A stretch of 60,928 nucleotides of DNA from Caldifarciminota bacterium (GTDB lineage Bacteria; Hydrothermota; UBA3073): assembly GCA_023129165.1 (NCBI GenBank), contig JAGMCL010000123.1, positions 1-60,928 on the forward strand, given 5' to 3'. Positions 51,615 to 60,644 of the stretch are shown in pieces (positions within the stretch are counted from its first letter, which is position 1; the number at the start of each line of letters is the position of its first letter). Below the pieces are notes generated by a model. That model made no database searches and had not been told where the DNA came from. It saw only the letters and a list, made by a program, of their open reading frames with translations. The position numbers were made by a program, and so were the translations under genes.

Positions 51615-53147
51615 ATGCACTACATGATATCATTTTGTATTATCATTATACCCTCTGAATCAAACCAGATTTGGAGTGAGTATTATCCTGATTCAGCAGT
51701 AGTTATTGGAAGTTCCTATCACAATTTCGCAACTGGTGAATCAAGCGGGAATCGGGTATCTGTAAGAGATAGTAGAGGTTGGATACATGTAGTGTATAGT
51801 ACTGGATATGGCATTCCTTATGCAAATGACACAGAAATAATGCATGTATATTCTACTGATAATGGAGAAACTTGGTTGGAACCTATAAATGTAAGTAGGA
51901 CTGATTCCTTGAGTTCAGATGAGCCAACACTGGCAATAGACAGTGATAATGTTCTTCACTGCCTTTGGAGGCAGGCATATAGAGTTGCACCAGAATCTAC
52001 ATGGCATCGGTATCTTTTCTATAGCCAATTTGATGGAGATTCCTGGTCGTTGCCATATCAGGTAACCATGACACCAAATAGCGGTACATCACTCTACTCC
52101 TCTTTAATTGTAGATTCTTATGATCGGTTACACGCTGTATGGGATGAACAATTAGCACCGTTTGGTTCAGACTACGATATCTTTTATAGTTGTTATAATG
52201 GTACTACTTGGAGCGGACCTTATAATATATCAGATGATAATTATGATTCTGCTTTTCCTTGCCTGGCAATCGATTCTGGTGATACTCTCCATCTGGTATG
52301 GAGGAAAAGAGTATCAGGACATCCTATTATGTATAGTAAATATAATGGCATAAACTGGAGTACACACAGTGTAATTGCTACTACTCCCAACGCCAGTTGG
52401 TCTGGTGCTCCTATAATCATAGTCAATTCTATAAGTAGACCTCAAGTAATTTGGTCTAATGATGCTACAGGTAATGCCGAATTATATTATATCCAATATA
52501 TTGATACTGCTTGGACCTTACCTTACAATTTAAGCAACAGCGATCATAACTCTGTAGGCCCCAATATATCTATAGATACGTCTGGCAATCTTCATATTGT
52601 TTGGATGGAGGATATTGATTTAAATCGCTATGATATTTATTATAGGACGCATAGCAATGGTTCATGGCAAGAGTCCATGAATTTAACTGAGGACACAGAA
52701 GGCTCGTACTGTCCTAAACTCGGTGATCCAATATCACCTAATGGTGTAGATCTTATCTGGACAAGTGGCTTTTGGCCCCACTTTGATATTGTATATATGA
52801 GATTGAACCTGGCGCAGGGTATAGAAGAGAACCAAAATCCTGAGTCTGTAATTAAGGACATCGTGCTTTTTCAGAATAAGTCAAATCCTTTTGTTCAGTT
52901 TACTGATATCAGCTACCAGATAACTAATACTGGAATGGAACCTTATTCTGTTCAACTCAAGGTATACGATATAAATGGAAGAGAGATAAAAGAATTAGTA
53001 GATGGATATAAACCTGCTGGATTACATACAGTCAGATGGGATGGCAAAAACAACAAAGGGATTAAGGTTACAAGTGGAATATACTTCTCTAGACTTCAGG
53101 TGAGAAAATATTTTGACGTAAAAAGAATACTTTTGGTAAAAAAATAA
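51615..53147 (+). CDS. Secreted sialidase-like beta-propeller protein with sorting domain
   Basis: 510 residues from ATG 51615 (TTG 51591 is an alternative). A short signal sequence (about 1-16), then about six propeller units with Asp-box-like or HxVW repeats (YSTDNGETWLEPINVS, LHCLWRQ, LHAVWDE, LHLVWRK, LHIVWMED). C-terminal NKSNPFVQFTDISYQI...GLHTVRWDGKNNKGIKVTSGIYFSRL...KRILLVKK is a FlgD/type A-like sorting domain. Catalytic sialidase residues are not evident, so binding rather than hydrolysis is likely. Similar in design to the 492-aa minus-strand protein. Confidence 0.8.
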   Translation: MHYMISFCIIIIPSESNQIWSEYYPDSAVVIGSSYHNFATGESSGNRVSVRDSRGWIHVVYSTGYGIPYANDTEIMHVYSTDNGETWLEPINVSRTDSLSSDEPTLAIDSDNVLHCLWRQAYRVAPESTWHRYLFYSQFDGDSWSLPYQVTMTPNSGTSLYSSLIVDSYDRLHAVWDEQLAPFGSDYDIFYSCYNGTTWSGPYNISDDNYDSAFPCLAIDSGDTLHLVWRKRVSGHPIMYSKYNGINWSTHSVIATTPNASWSGAPIIIVNSISRPQVIWSNDATGNAELYYIQYIDTAWTLPYNLSNSDHNSVGPNISIDTSGNLHIVWMEDIDLNRYDIYYRTHSNGSWQESMNLTEDTEGSYCPKLGDPISPNGVDLIWTSGFWPHFDIVYMRLNLAQGIEENQNPESVIKDIVLFQNKSNPFVQFTDISYQITNTGMEPYSVQLKVYDINGREIKELVDGYKPAGLHTVRWDGKNNKGIKVTSGIYFSRLQVRKYFDVKRILLVKK

Positions 53148-53202
53148 AATTGTGGGAGACTAGGGCAGGCTGATCCCATCATACACAAGGAAAGTGGGAA
53201 AA

Positions 53203-54192
53203 ATGAAAAGAAATTTAATTCCTTTCTTAATAGTTATTATACTTAATAATTTTATAATTGGTTGTAGTAAAAACACACCAACTGACTCCAACAATGAATC
53301 AAACTGGCATAAAGTAGAAAGCCCTACTTCAAAGGGCCTAATCTCCGTCCATTTTGTAGATGAAAATAATGGCTGGGCAGTAGGCGAAAAAGGTACGATT
53401 TTACATTATGATGGTAACGAATGGAGTATTGTTGAATCCCCTACCTTAGAGTATCTTGTGGATATTCATTTCGTGTCCCTCGAAGATGGCTGGGCAGTTG
53501 GTGAGAGAGGGACGATTTTGCACTATAATGGTATTGAGTGGACTATTTTTACTACTCTTTCTCAAGGTGGGATTACCTGTGTCTATTTCCTGTCAGCATC
53601 AAATGGTTGGTTAGGCACAGCCACAATTGGCAAAGGTTTTACAGATTCACCGGAATTCTATTATCCTATATACCACTACGATGGAGCTGGTTGGAGTCCA
53701 GATACTACATCTTCTTTAGTCGGAAATGTTAATTCTATCTATTTTTTAAATAAGAATAACGGCTGGGCAGTTGGTTTTCCTATATACACACTCTCTGGTA
53801 TATATCACTATGATGGTTCGAAATGGGAAGAAATTGAAGATACAATAGATGTATGGTTAAACTCTCTCTATTTTATATCATCAGATGATGGGTGGGGAGT
53901 AGGTCATAGGGGTATAATTGTACATTATAATGGAAATGAGTGGAATATTTTTGAACAAATGCAATGTTATGAGCTATATTCCGTTCATTTTTTAAGTGAA
54001 AACAAAGGATGGGCTGTTGGAATACTTGAATTAAGCAAAGGAGTAATTTTACACTATAATGGCAATAAATGGTATATTGATAAGATCCCAGATACTGGAC
54101 ACTTATATTCTGTTTATTTTACTTCCCAAGATAATGGTTGGGTTGTCGGAGCTGATGGGGTAATATTACACTATATATCAGGTTTAGAGTAG
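53203..54192 (+). CDS. Lipoprotein beta-propeller (YCF48/BNR-like repeats)
   Basis: 329 residues from ATG 53203; a GTG at 53194 lies too close to AAGGA. Lipobox FIIGC (Cys about 20). At least six repeats of the form DNGWAVGxxGTILHYDGNEW, with GTILHYDGNEWS, GTILHYNGIEWT, GIIVHYNGNEWN, GVILHYNGNKWY. Such Ycf48-like propellers are surface or periplasmic scaffolds. Follows the propeller gene 55 bp downstream and may be co-transcribed. Confidence 0.82.
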   Translation: MKRNLIPFLIVIILNNFIIGCSKNTPTDSNNESNWHKVESPTSKGLISVHFVDENNGWAVGEKGTILHYDGNEWSIVESPTLEYLVDIHFVSLEDGWAVGERGTILHYNGIEWTIFTTLSQGGITCVYFLSASNGWLGTATIGKGFTDSPEFYYPIYHYDGAGWSPDTTSSLVGNVNSIYFLNKNNGWAVGFPIYTLSGIYHYDGSKWEEIEDTIDVWLNSLYFISSDDGWGVGHRGIIVHYNGNEWNIFEQMQCYELYSVHFLSENKGWAVGILELSKGVILHYNGNKWYIDKIPDTGHLYSVYFTSQDNGWVVGADGVILHYISGLE

Positions 54193-54343
54193 TTTTGTAC
54201 TAAGTGGTTTTACCATGTTACCTTGCTCCTCATTTTATTAATATAAACCCCTCTCTTTAACACTAACCTGGATAACTTCTATATAAATATCAGAAAAGTA
54301 AATACTTGGAGTTATGACCTGATAACTCTATTCTATTTTCCTC

Positions 54344-54372
54344 TTGACTTTTAACATCTTTTATAGTATAAT
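54344..54372 (+). promoter_or_regulatory. Promoter leading into the hairpin array
   Basis: TTGACT, 17 bp, TATAAT; the next gene is ade, 417 bp downstream. Confidence 0.7.
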
Positions 54373-54417
54373 CATAAGATATGAGACTACAGACATCAGA
54401 CTGTAGACTACAGACAA

Positions 54418-54648
54418 CCCCGTAAAGCTCCTTTGGAGCAACGGGGCAAGCCCCGTTGAATAGCTTCCTGCAGAAATAGCTAAGTATTTTACCCTGTACA
54501 TTATCACTACAGGGCAAGCCACAATGTAACAGAAAAGACGCATTACATATGGCAAGCAGGACAAGTCGCTTCTACGGGGCAAGCACCTGATGAAATAGAT
54601 ACTCGTTTCACCCTGTACACTAACTCTACAGGGCAGGCAGGGCAAGCA
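54418..54648 (+). repeat. Tandem hairpin array with GGCAAGC suffix
   Basis: Stems CCCCGT...ACGGGG (with inner GCTCC/GGAGC), CCCTGTA/TACAGGG twice (about 54492 and 54611), and TGTAA/TTACA, each followed by GGCAAGC or GGGCAAGC. The two CCCTGTA units lie in diverged copies of a roughly 80-120-bp repeat. Confidence 0.55.
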
Positions 54649-54788
54649 GACCTCAGACAAAAGATAAAAAATAGTAGTCAGTAAGCAGTATGCACTAAAA
54701 GAGATAACAAGAGCTAATAATAAAAATTACTCTGTGCTCTCTGTGGTTAGATTTTTGACGATAATGAATATTATACCAGGAGTAGGAT

Positions 54789-56507
54789 ATGAATATAAAA
54801 GATATTATTCCCGTTGCGCTCGGCGAAGAGCCAGCAGATGTCTTGATAAAGAATGCAAGGATTGTAAATGTCTTCTCCGGCACCATCGAAAAAAATAATA
54901 TTGCTTTGTTCAGAAAGCGGATCGCCAGCATAGGAGATTATAATCAGGGTAAAAAGGTTATAGACCTTAAGGGAATGTACATAGTTCCAGGTCTTATCGA
55001 TGCACATATTCACATAGAAAGTTCCATGCTTTCACCGAGAGAGTTCGCTAAGGTTGCCCTATTAAGAGGTACTACAACTGTCATTGCCGACCCCCACGAA
55101 ATTGCCAATGTCATTGGTCTTGAAGGTGTTGAATATATGATTCACGCGACAGAAGGAATTCCCCTAAATGTCTATGTGACCCTTCCTTCTGCCGTACCCG
55201 CAACCAATCTTGAAACATCTGGTGCGAGACTTGGCGTAGAGGATATGATAGGATTCCTTGAAAAACATCCAAGAATACTCGCATTAGGAGAGGTTATGAA
55301 CTATCCTGGTGTTTTAAAGAGAGACAATGAACTTATAGCAAAAATCGAACTACTAAGACATAGGTATAAAAAAATAGATGGTCACGCACCGTCACTAACA
55401 GGGAAAAAATTAAATGCATATATTGCTGCCTTTATCCGCTCAGACCACGAATGTACTGAAAAAGACGAAGCAATCGAAAAAGTGAAACGTGGTATGCAGG
55501 TTTTTATAAGAGAGGGAAGTGCAGCAAAGAATCTTAATACCCTTATCGATGCCGTAGATAATAAAAATTTTCCATATTTTTCCTTCTGCACAGATGATAG
55601 AAATCCCGTAGATATAATGAACGAAGGACATATCGATTTTATGGTGAGGTCTGCTATAAAGAAAGGTGTTACCCCTGTTAATGCAATCAGAATGGCGACC
55701 ATAAATACGGCAAGATACTTCAATCTTAGAAGTATGGGAGCAATAGCACCGGGCTACAAGGCAGATATGCTTGTAGTTAATGACCTTAAAGATTTCCACA
55801 TTCATTCCGTAATAAAAGATTCGAGAACTGTTGTTGAGGAAGGCAAATTAATGGTAAATGTTGAGGGCATATTCCCCGAGGTAAAAGGAAGATTGGGACC
55901 AATGAATCCTAAAAGAATAAAAGAAAAGGATATTATTGTAAAAGACACGGGTAAAAAAATAAGGGTAATAGAGGTTTTCTATGACACAGTTTTAACAAAG
56001 GAGCTTGTTACAGAACCTAGGGTGGAAGGAGGGTTGGTCGTTGCCGATTCCCACAGAGATATTATGAAACTCATCGTTGTCGATAGATATAGGGGAGAAA
56101 ATTTTACTGTGGGATTCATAAAAGGTCTCGGCATTAAACAGGGAGCAATTGGTACGAGTGTTGGACACGACTCGCACAATATCGCTATCGTCGGGGAAAA
56201 CGATTCAGACATTGTCCTTGCCCTTCAAGAATTGAGAAAGATGGGCGGGGGACTTGTTGTCGTAAATAACGGGGAAGTCCTTTCAAAATTACCCCTTCAT
56301 ATAGCTGGTTTGATGTCTGACAAACCCCTGGAAGAGGTTGTCAAAGCTATTAATAAGATTGACAAAAGTTCAAAACTCCTTGGAATCGATAGAGACCCAT
56401 TTATGACCCTCTCATTTGTTCAGCTACCAGTCATTCCCGCAATAAGGATGACAGATAGGGGAATTGTTGATGTTAATAAACAGAGCTTCGTTTCTTTGTA
56501 TATTTAG
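54789..56507 (+). CDS. ade: Adenine deaminase
   Basis: 572 residues, the usual length. VDLKGMYIVPGLIDAHIHIESSMLSP (metal His pair, about 70-76), TTVIADPHEIANVIG, DGHAPSLTGKKLNAY, SDHECT, FCTDDRNP and GSVGHDSHNI-like (TSVGHDSHNIAIVG) are all Ade signatures of the amidohydrolase superfamily. Deaminates adenine to hypoxanthine in purine salvage, cytoplasmic. Shine-Dalgarno AGGAGT attached to the half palindrome; a possible structured leader precedes it. Confidence 0.95.
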   Translation: MNIKDIIPVALGEEPADVLIKNARIVNVFSGTIEKNNIALFRKRIASIGDYNQGKKVIDLKGMYIVPGLIDAHIHIESSMLSPREFAKVALLRGTTTVIADPHEIANVIGLEGVEYMIHATEGIPLNVYVTLPSAVPATNLETSGARLGVEDMIGFLEKHPRILALGEVMNYPGVLKRDNELIAKIELLRHRYKKIDGHAPSLTGKKLNAYIAAFIRSDHECTEKDEAIEKVKRGMQVFIREGSAAKNLNTLIDAVDNKNFPYFSFCTDDRNPVDIMNEGHIDFMVRSAIKKGVTPVNAIRMATINTARYFNLRSMGAIAPGYKADMLVVNDLKDFHIHSVIKDSRTVVEEGKLMVNVEGIFPEVKGRLGPMNPKRIKEKDIIVKDTGKKIRVIEVFYDTVLTKELVTEPRVEGGLVVADSHRDIMKLIVVDRYRGENFTVGFIKGLGIKQGAIGTSVGHDSHNIAIVGENDSDIVLALQELRKMGGGLVVVNNGEVLSKLPLHIAGLMSDKPLEEVVKAINKIDKSSKLLGIDRDPFMTLSFVQLPVIPAIRMTDRGIVDVNKQSFVSLYI

Positions 56508-56545
56508 TTTTACATAAGGCTTCGCAAAACTAAGGGTAATAAAAG

Positions 56546-56690
56546 ATTCCGTGTACTTCGTGTCTTCCGTGGGAGAGAAATGCCTACCCACCAAGAACAA
56601 GAAAGACACTAAAAAAGTGTAAGTTATAAAAAGGGTAAGAATAACAAAAAGATTCCGTGTACTTCGTGTTTTCCGTGGGAGAAATCATTA
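56546..56690 (+). repeat. Direct repeat CCGTGTACTTCGTG...TTCCGTGGGAG
   Basis: Two copies about 105 bp apart (56546-56577, 56651-56682), differing at a few positions, just upstream of the phosphoesterase gene. Confidence 0.65.
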
Positions 56691-56704
56691 AAAAGGGAGG
56701 TTGG

Positions 56705-57880
56705 ATGCGTGAATTAATAAAAAGATGTTTCCTTTTACTTCTGGTGGCGGTTACCGTCTTCTCTTGCCAGAAACATGAGGTTACATTCACATATGAAGAT
56801 GAGTATGCAAAGACAGTCCATCTCGTTGGAACTATGAATGACTGGAATAAAACTGCAGCACCATTTACTAAAAAGGATGGATATTTTGAGGTAACCATTG
56901 AACTTCTTCCTGGTGAATATGAATATAAGTTCCTTATCGATGGAAAGGAGTGGATAACTGATCCTACAAACGACCTGATATGTCAGGGTTATTATACCAA
57001 CTCTCTTCTAATAGTTGGCACTGAAGAAGAGATAGAGGAGATAAAGGGTAAGATACGAGAAAGTGCAGAACTTGTTACCAAAATTGATAGACTCAGCGAA
57101 GATAAACTACCATTCAGATTTGCGGTTCTTGGAGACAATAGAGGTAATTCCGAGGTTTATAAAGCACTTCTTGATGAAATCTCCACTCTTGAACCTGATT
57201 TTATATTAAACACAGGGGACCTTATCACAAATCCAGGTAACCTCTACCAATGGAAGGAGTTTATAGAATGGTCATCGGGCTATAATTTCCCTATCCTTCC
57301 GGTTGTAGGAAACCATGATGTAGAACACTCAAGGTCAGAGAAGATGTACAGGGATATATTCACCCTCCTGGATGAGGAAATTTACTACTCTTTTACATAT
57401 GGTAATTCGGACTTCATAGTTTTGGATTCAGAGATTCCTGGTGAGGATAGGAGAATAATAGGGAAACAACTTGAATGGCTTAAAGAAACTCTAAGAGCTT
57501 CCTCGTCAGCATATAGATTTGTCTTTCTTCACAGGCCCCTATATGCAGATTCTCTCATTGGTAGACACTTTGGTCGCTGTATGGATAAATATCCAGAGCA
57601 GAGAGACAGCCTGTTAACTCTGTTAAAGAACAACAACGTAGATATCATATTTGTGGGGCATGAACATCTCTTCAGAAAGACTACGCACGATGGAGTAATT
57701 CAGATTATAACAGGAGGTGCAGGCGCTCCACTCTATGCAGAAGAGGAGGATGGGGGATTCTACCATTTCGTTCTGGTTGATGTAGGCGAAGAAAAGATAG
57801 AGGGAAAGATGTATAAACTAAAAAATGGAGCTTTTACTGAGACACTCATATTTTCTCTGCCAATTGAAAGTAAGATGTAG
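56705..57880 (+). CDS. Lipoprotein with CBM48-like and metallophosphoesterase domains
   Basis: 391 residues from ATG 56705 (AAAGGGAGG 5 nt upstream). Lipobox VFSC (Cys about 20). Residues ~25-105 read as an AMPK-beta/CBM48-like domain (VHLVGTMNDWNKTAAPF, YEVTIELLPGEYEYKFLIDGKEWITDP). Then calcineurin-like phosphoesterase motifs: GDNR, LNTGDLI, VGNHDV, LHRPLY, VGHEHLF, giving the two-metal site. Suggests a glycan-bound envelope phosphatase. The TAG stop is the TAG of a GTAG REP hairpin, so the REP supplies the end of the gene. Confidence 0.85.
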   Translation: MRELIKRCFLLLLVAVTVFSCQKHEVTFTYEDEYAKTVHLVGTMNDWNKTAAPFTKKDGYFEVTIELLPGEYEYKFLIDGKEWITDPTNDLICQGYYTNSLLIVGTEEEIEEIKGKIRESAELVTKIDRLSEDKLPFRFAVLGDNRGNSEVYKALLDEISTLEPDFILNTGDLITNPGNLYQWKEFIEWSSGYNFPILPVVGNHDVEHSRSEKMYRDIFTLLDEEIYYSFTYGNSDFIVLDSEIPGEDRRIIGKQLEWLKETLRASSSAYRFVFLHRPLYADSLIGRHFGRCMDKYPEQRDSLLTLLKNNNVDIIFVGHEHLFRKTTHDGVIQIITGGAGAPLYAEEEDGGFYHFVLVDVGEEKIEGKMYKLKNGAFTETLIFSLPIESKM

Positions 57881-57899
57881 GCACGATTTCAAATCGTGC
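57877..57899 (+). repeat. REP element overlapping the stop codon
   Basis: GTAG, then GCACGATT, loop TCA, AATCGTGC. TAG of GTAG (57878-57880) is the stop of the upstream gene. Confidence 0.75.
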
Positions 57900-58039
57900 T
57901 GACCTGTAAGCATTCTGCCCGTGCGGTACATTATGTGTAGGTATAGGTATCAAATGTTCTATACCAAAGACAAGTTTCATTCTTGGTTTTGACATTGTTT
58001 ACAGAGAATATGGTTATTTCGGGCAGGCAGAACATCTAT

Positions 58040-58075
58040 CCCCTTTATTTTACACCAAATAAAGGGGTTTAATCT
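58040..58075 (+). terminator. Intrinsic terminator-like hairpin
   Basis: CCCCTTTATTT, loop TACACC, AAATAAAGGGG, then TTTAATCTCTTTATTTT. The perfect 11-bp stem ends the phosphoesterase transcript just before the next promoter. Confidence 0.65.
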
Positions 58076-58087
58076 CTTTATTTTCCC

Positions 58088-58116
58088 TTGACAATATATC
58101 CTTTCTGTGATATAAT
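58088..58116 (+). promoter_or_regulatory. Sigma70 promoter, related to the dispersed family
   Basis: TTTTCCC-TTGACA, 17 bp, TATAAT. The upstream TTTATTTTCCC matches copies A-E; spacer and downstream do not. Drives the 58163-60531 pair. Confidence 0.75.
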
Positions 58117-58162
58117 CCTCAGAATTTCTTGTCTTTCACATTTTACTTAATACATACTTCTT

Positions 58163-59320
58163 ATGTTTAGATTAGTTACAAAGATTATAGATATAAAAAA
58201 GAAGGGTGAACGAAAAGAGGGCAACTTTAAGGTTTCTACCTTACGTCTCAAGGTCAGAATAAAGGACTTCATCCCTAAGAGTCCAAAACCACCACCCCAT
58301 ATAAAGGGAAAGTCTGTTTGGGTAACCAGGGAGTATCCTCATCCGTTCGAACCAAGAAAAGGGAACGAAATTGTTGTATCACTAAAAGAGCTACCGCAAA
58401 TAATTACCGTAAGTTCTGATGATGTAAATAGAGATGGTCACAAAGAGGTACTCTTAAAAAATGAATTTATGGACGTTACAATCCTCCCACATCTTGGGGC
58501 AAGGATCGGCTCTCTAAAATATAAAGGTAGAGAGTATTTCGGTTCTAAGATTGAACATAAATCCAGAAAATGGGTTGATGTTGGGGGAATATTTGACACA
58601 ACTGATGGGAAAATTCCCGGTTCTCTCTGGAACGCCGAGTTTAAGTATCAAGAGACAAAGGATAAAAAAATAAATAAAGAACATACAACTATAAGCACTA
58701 ATCGCTGTAGACTCGTATACGATAAAAAGGGTCTTGTAATCGTAAAACATTTTTCACTTCATCCCAAATACCCACTACTTACCGAAAAGACGAAAATAAC
58801 AGCAAAGAGAAAGAAAAATATTATATACTCAAAATACTTACCTGTCAAAGTAATAGAACCTGAAACTGCACTGTACGTCCCCACGGAGGAAAAGCTCGAA
58901 CACAGGTACTACCAGAAAGAATCTGTTTTGACTCTCTGGTTTCCTATCGAGTATTGTGGGTTAAGACTTGGTTCATTCCTTGTCGGTGAAAGTAATGGCA
59001 GCTTTTTATATGCCACGCATAAACAAAAAACGGAGTATTTGACACTCAGGCATTCAATAAACGTCCTGTTGCTCTGGTTATTTTCGGAGAAAAGAGAGCT
59101 AAAGAAAGGAAAATCCTTTACTTATAGTTGTATCTATGCATTTGGTGATGAATATATAGTTACAAGGGACTTAATTGCAATAAGGGCGAAATCTCCTGAA
59201 AAGACTTTTTTTATAGTAAGAGCGAATGATAAATTCAAAGGAGAGTTGAAGTGGGATAACAGGGTAAAAAAATTAAAACCGATTGAAATAAAGGATGTGG
59301 GTACATTATGGATAAATTAA
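58163..59320 (+). CDS. DUF5107-like (aldose-epimerase-fold) protein
   Basis: 385 residues, no signal. VTILPHLGARIGSLKYKGREYFG (about 110-132) is the opening strand pattern of galactose mutarotase-like/DUF5107 folds; IFDTTDGKIPGSLWN and FFIVRANDKFKGELKWD lie further on. Carbohydrate binding or modification is the fold-level guess only. Last 13 nt overlap the start of the next gene, so the two are coupled. No clear Shine-Dalgarno; the leader is about 40 nt. Confidence 0.5.
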   Translation: MFRLVTKIIDIKKKGERKEGNFKVSTLRLKVRIKDFIPKSPKPPPHIKGKSVWVTREYPHPFEPRKGNEIVVSLKELPQIITVSSDDVNRDGHKEVLLKNEFMDVTILPHLGARIGSLKYKGREYFGSKIEHKSRKWVDVGGIFDTTDGKIPGSLWNAEFKYQETKDKKINKEHTTISTNRCRLVYDKKGLVIVKHFSLHPKYPLLTEKTKITAKRKKNIIYSKYLPVKVIEPETALYVPTEEKLEHRYYQKESVLTLWFPIEYCGLRLGSFLVGESNGSFLYATHKQKTEYLTLRHSINVLLLWLFSEKRELKKGKSFTYSCIYAFGDEYIVTRDLIAIRAKSPEKTFFIVRANDKFKGELKWDNRVKKLKPIEIKDVGTLWIN

Positions 59321-60531
59321 ATCCAATAACATTTGGCTATGAATGGGAGACTCTCATTCTGAAACCAGACCTATCTATTATTGAAGACAGGGACATTGAG
59401 TGGCTTGGAAGACATCTGCGCAACAAATTCCCATGGTCAAGAACTGGTTATGATTATCTTGGACGACGAATGGATGGAAGGCTTCTCGAAATAAGAACTG
59501 GGATTCTTACCTCATATGAACAACTCATAGAACAGACACACCTCCAGTTAGAAGAGATAAAAAGAATATGCAGGAATAAGAAATGGACATTTCTTACCGT
59601 AGCAACCCATCCAGCTATCGGAAATGCTGTGGGGCTGCATATCCATATTGGAAGCATATACGAGTTCGTTACTGCAACAGGTATTGCAGATGTTCTTATA
59701 AAATATGCTCCCTGTTTTGCAGCACTTGCTGTGAATTCTCCAATTTGGAGTATGTATGAGAAAGAGGAATTTAAAAGCTATAGGGTGCTGCATCATGCAG
59801 ATTACTGTACAAATGTTAGAAGGATTTCCAATCCAGAGGTAGTACAATGGAGCTGGGGAGATGATGTATGTGTTAAAACGGATGTTCACTCTACCATAGA
59901 ACTTAGAATTACTGATGCTGTATCCTCTGAGGAATTATTGTACCAATTTATTGCCTTTGTAGATGCTTTTGTTATAGGATTTCTGAAAACGAATTCGCAG
60001 AGGTTCAGTAAGAATCTATACTTAGAATACATTGAAAATAGATTCAGGGCAGCTCGATATGGACTGCAGGCAAGGTTAAAATGGGATGGAGAGGAAAGGG
60101 ATGTTACGGATATTCTTTGGGATATGATGGATATAGCAGATTTTAAATCCATAGGTGGTGGAGAAGTAGGTTTGATTAAGGAAATGCTAAAGAAACGTCA
60201 GACACAGGCAGATTTCTGTATGTTCATATATAAATATCACAATGACCTATTCCAACTAACAAGAGAGCTCGGGAACATCATGAAGAGAAAAAACTCCTTT
60301 CAGGACTATCTAAAAAAAGCACCCGTGCTCGATACTTTAGAACCTATAAATATAGATGATTTTATTCTTTCATATATTAATCGGGAGACACCTCTATCCC
60401 ATATTTACGAACTCCTATATCTTCCATATGGTGTGCTCAATGAAAGGCTTGGCAAATTGATTAAGGCAGGAAAGATAACTCGAGAGAGAACCCCTGAATA
60501 TGGTGAGAGATATACGAGGATAAAAAATTAA
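59308..60531 (+). CDS. GCS2-like carboxylate-amine ligase with C-terminal winged helix
   Basis: 407 residues. The N-terminal ~330 resemble glutamate-cysteine ligase type 2 (YbdK-like): FGYEWETLIL, DGRLLEIRTGILTSYEQLIEQ, VGLHIHIG, HSTIELRITDA. The active-site Glu and Arg are in the usual places, suggesting ATP-dependent carboxylate-amine ligation. The end (DFILSYINRETPLSHIYELLYLPYGVLNERLGKLIKAGKI) looks like a winged helix-turn-helix, an uncommon addition. Coupled by overlap to the DUF5107-like gene. Confidence 0.75.
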   Translation: MDKLNPITFGYEWETLILKPDLSIIEDRDIEWLGRHLRNKFPWSRTGYDYLGRRMDGRLLEIRTGILTSYEQLIEQTHLQLEEIKRICRNKKWTFLTVATHPAIGNAVGLHIHIGSIYEFVTATGIADVLIKYAPCFAALAVNSPIWSMYEKEEFKSYRVLHHADYCTNVRRISNPEVVQWSWGDDVCVKTDVHSTIELRITDAVSSEELLYQFIAFVDAFVIGFLKTNSQRFSKNLYLEYIENRFRAARYGLQARLKWDGEERDVTDILWDMMDIADFKSIGGGEVGLIKEMLKKRQTQADFCMFIYKYHNDLFQLTRELGNIMKRKNSFQDYLKKAPVLDTLEPINIDDFILSYINRETPLSHIYELLYLPYGVLNERLGKLIKAGKITRERTPEYGERYTRIKN

Positions 60532-60556
60532 CCCCGGCATGCATATAAGAAGATTT

Positions 60557-60579
60557 GTAGGCACAAATTCAATTTGTGC
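60557..60579 (+). repeat. REP element (GTAG hairpin)
   Basis: GTAG, then GCACAAATT, C, AATTTGTGC; a 9-bp stem just before recX. Confidence 0.75.
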
Positions 60580-60644
60580 ATGTTAATAAAATAAGAATTA
60601 ACCAGAGATTATCAGCGTATATATTCGTCCAGAGATAACAAAGC

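Larger units (their letters stand above)
54193..54788. other. 596-bp non-coding region with promoter and hairpin array
   Basis: Promoter 54344-54372, an ACAGAC-type repeat (54382-54416), four to five hairpins each ending in GGCAAGC (54418-54648), a CTCTGTGG repeat (54730-54750) and a half RBS palindrome (54761-54776) before the ade gene. No ORF. Confidence 0.6.

Noticed and set aside
54382-54416. Riboswitch upstream of ade
   Set aside because: The ACAGAC segment is a low-complexity repeat and no purine-aptamer core could be recognised; only the hairpin array is kept as an open question.
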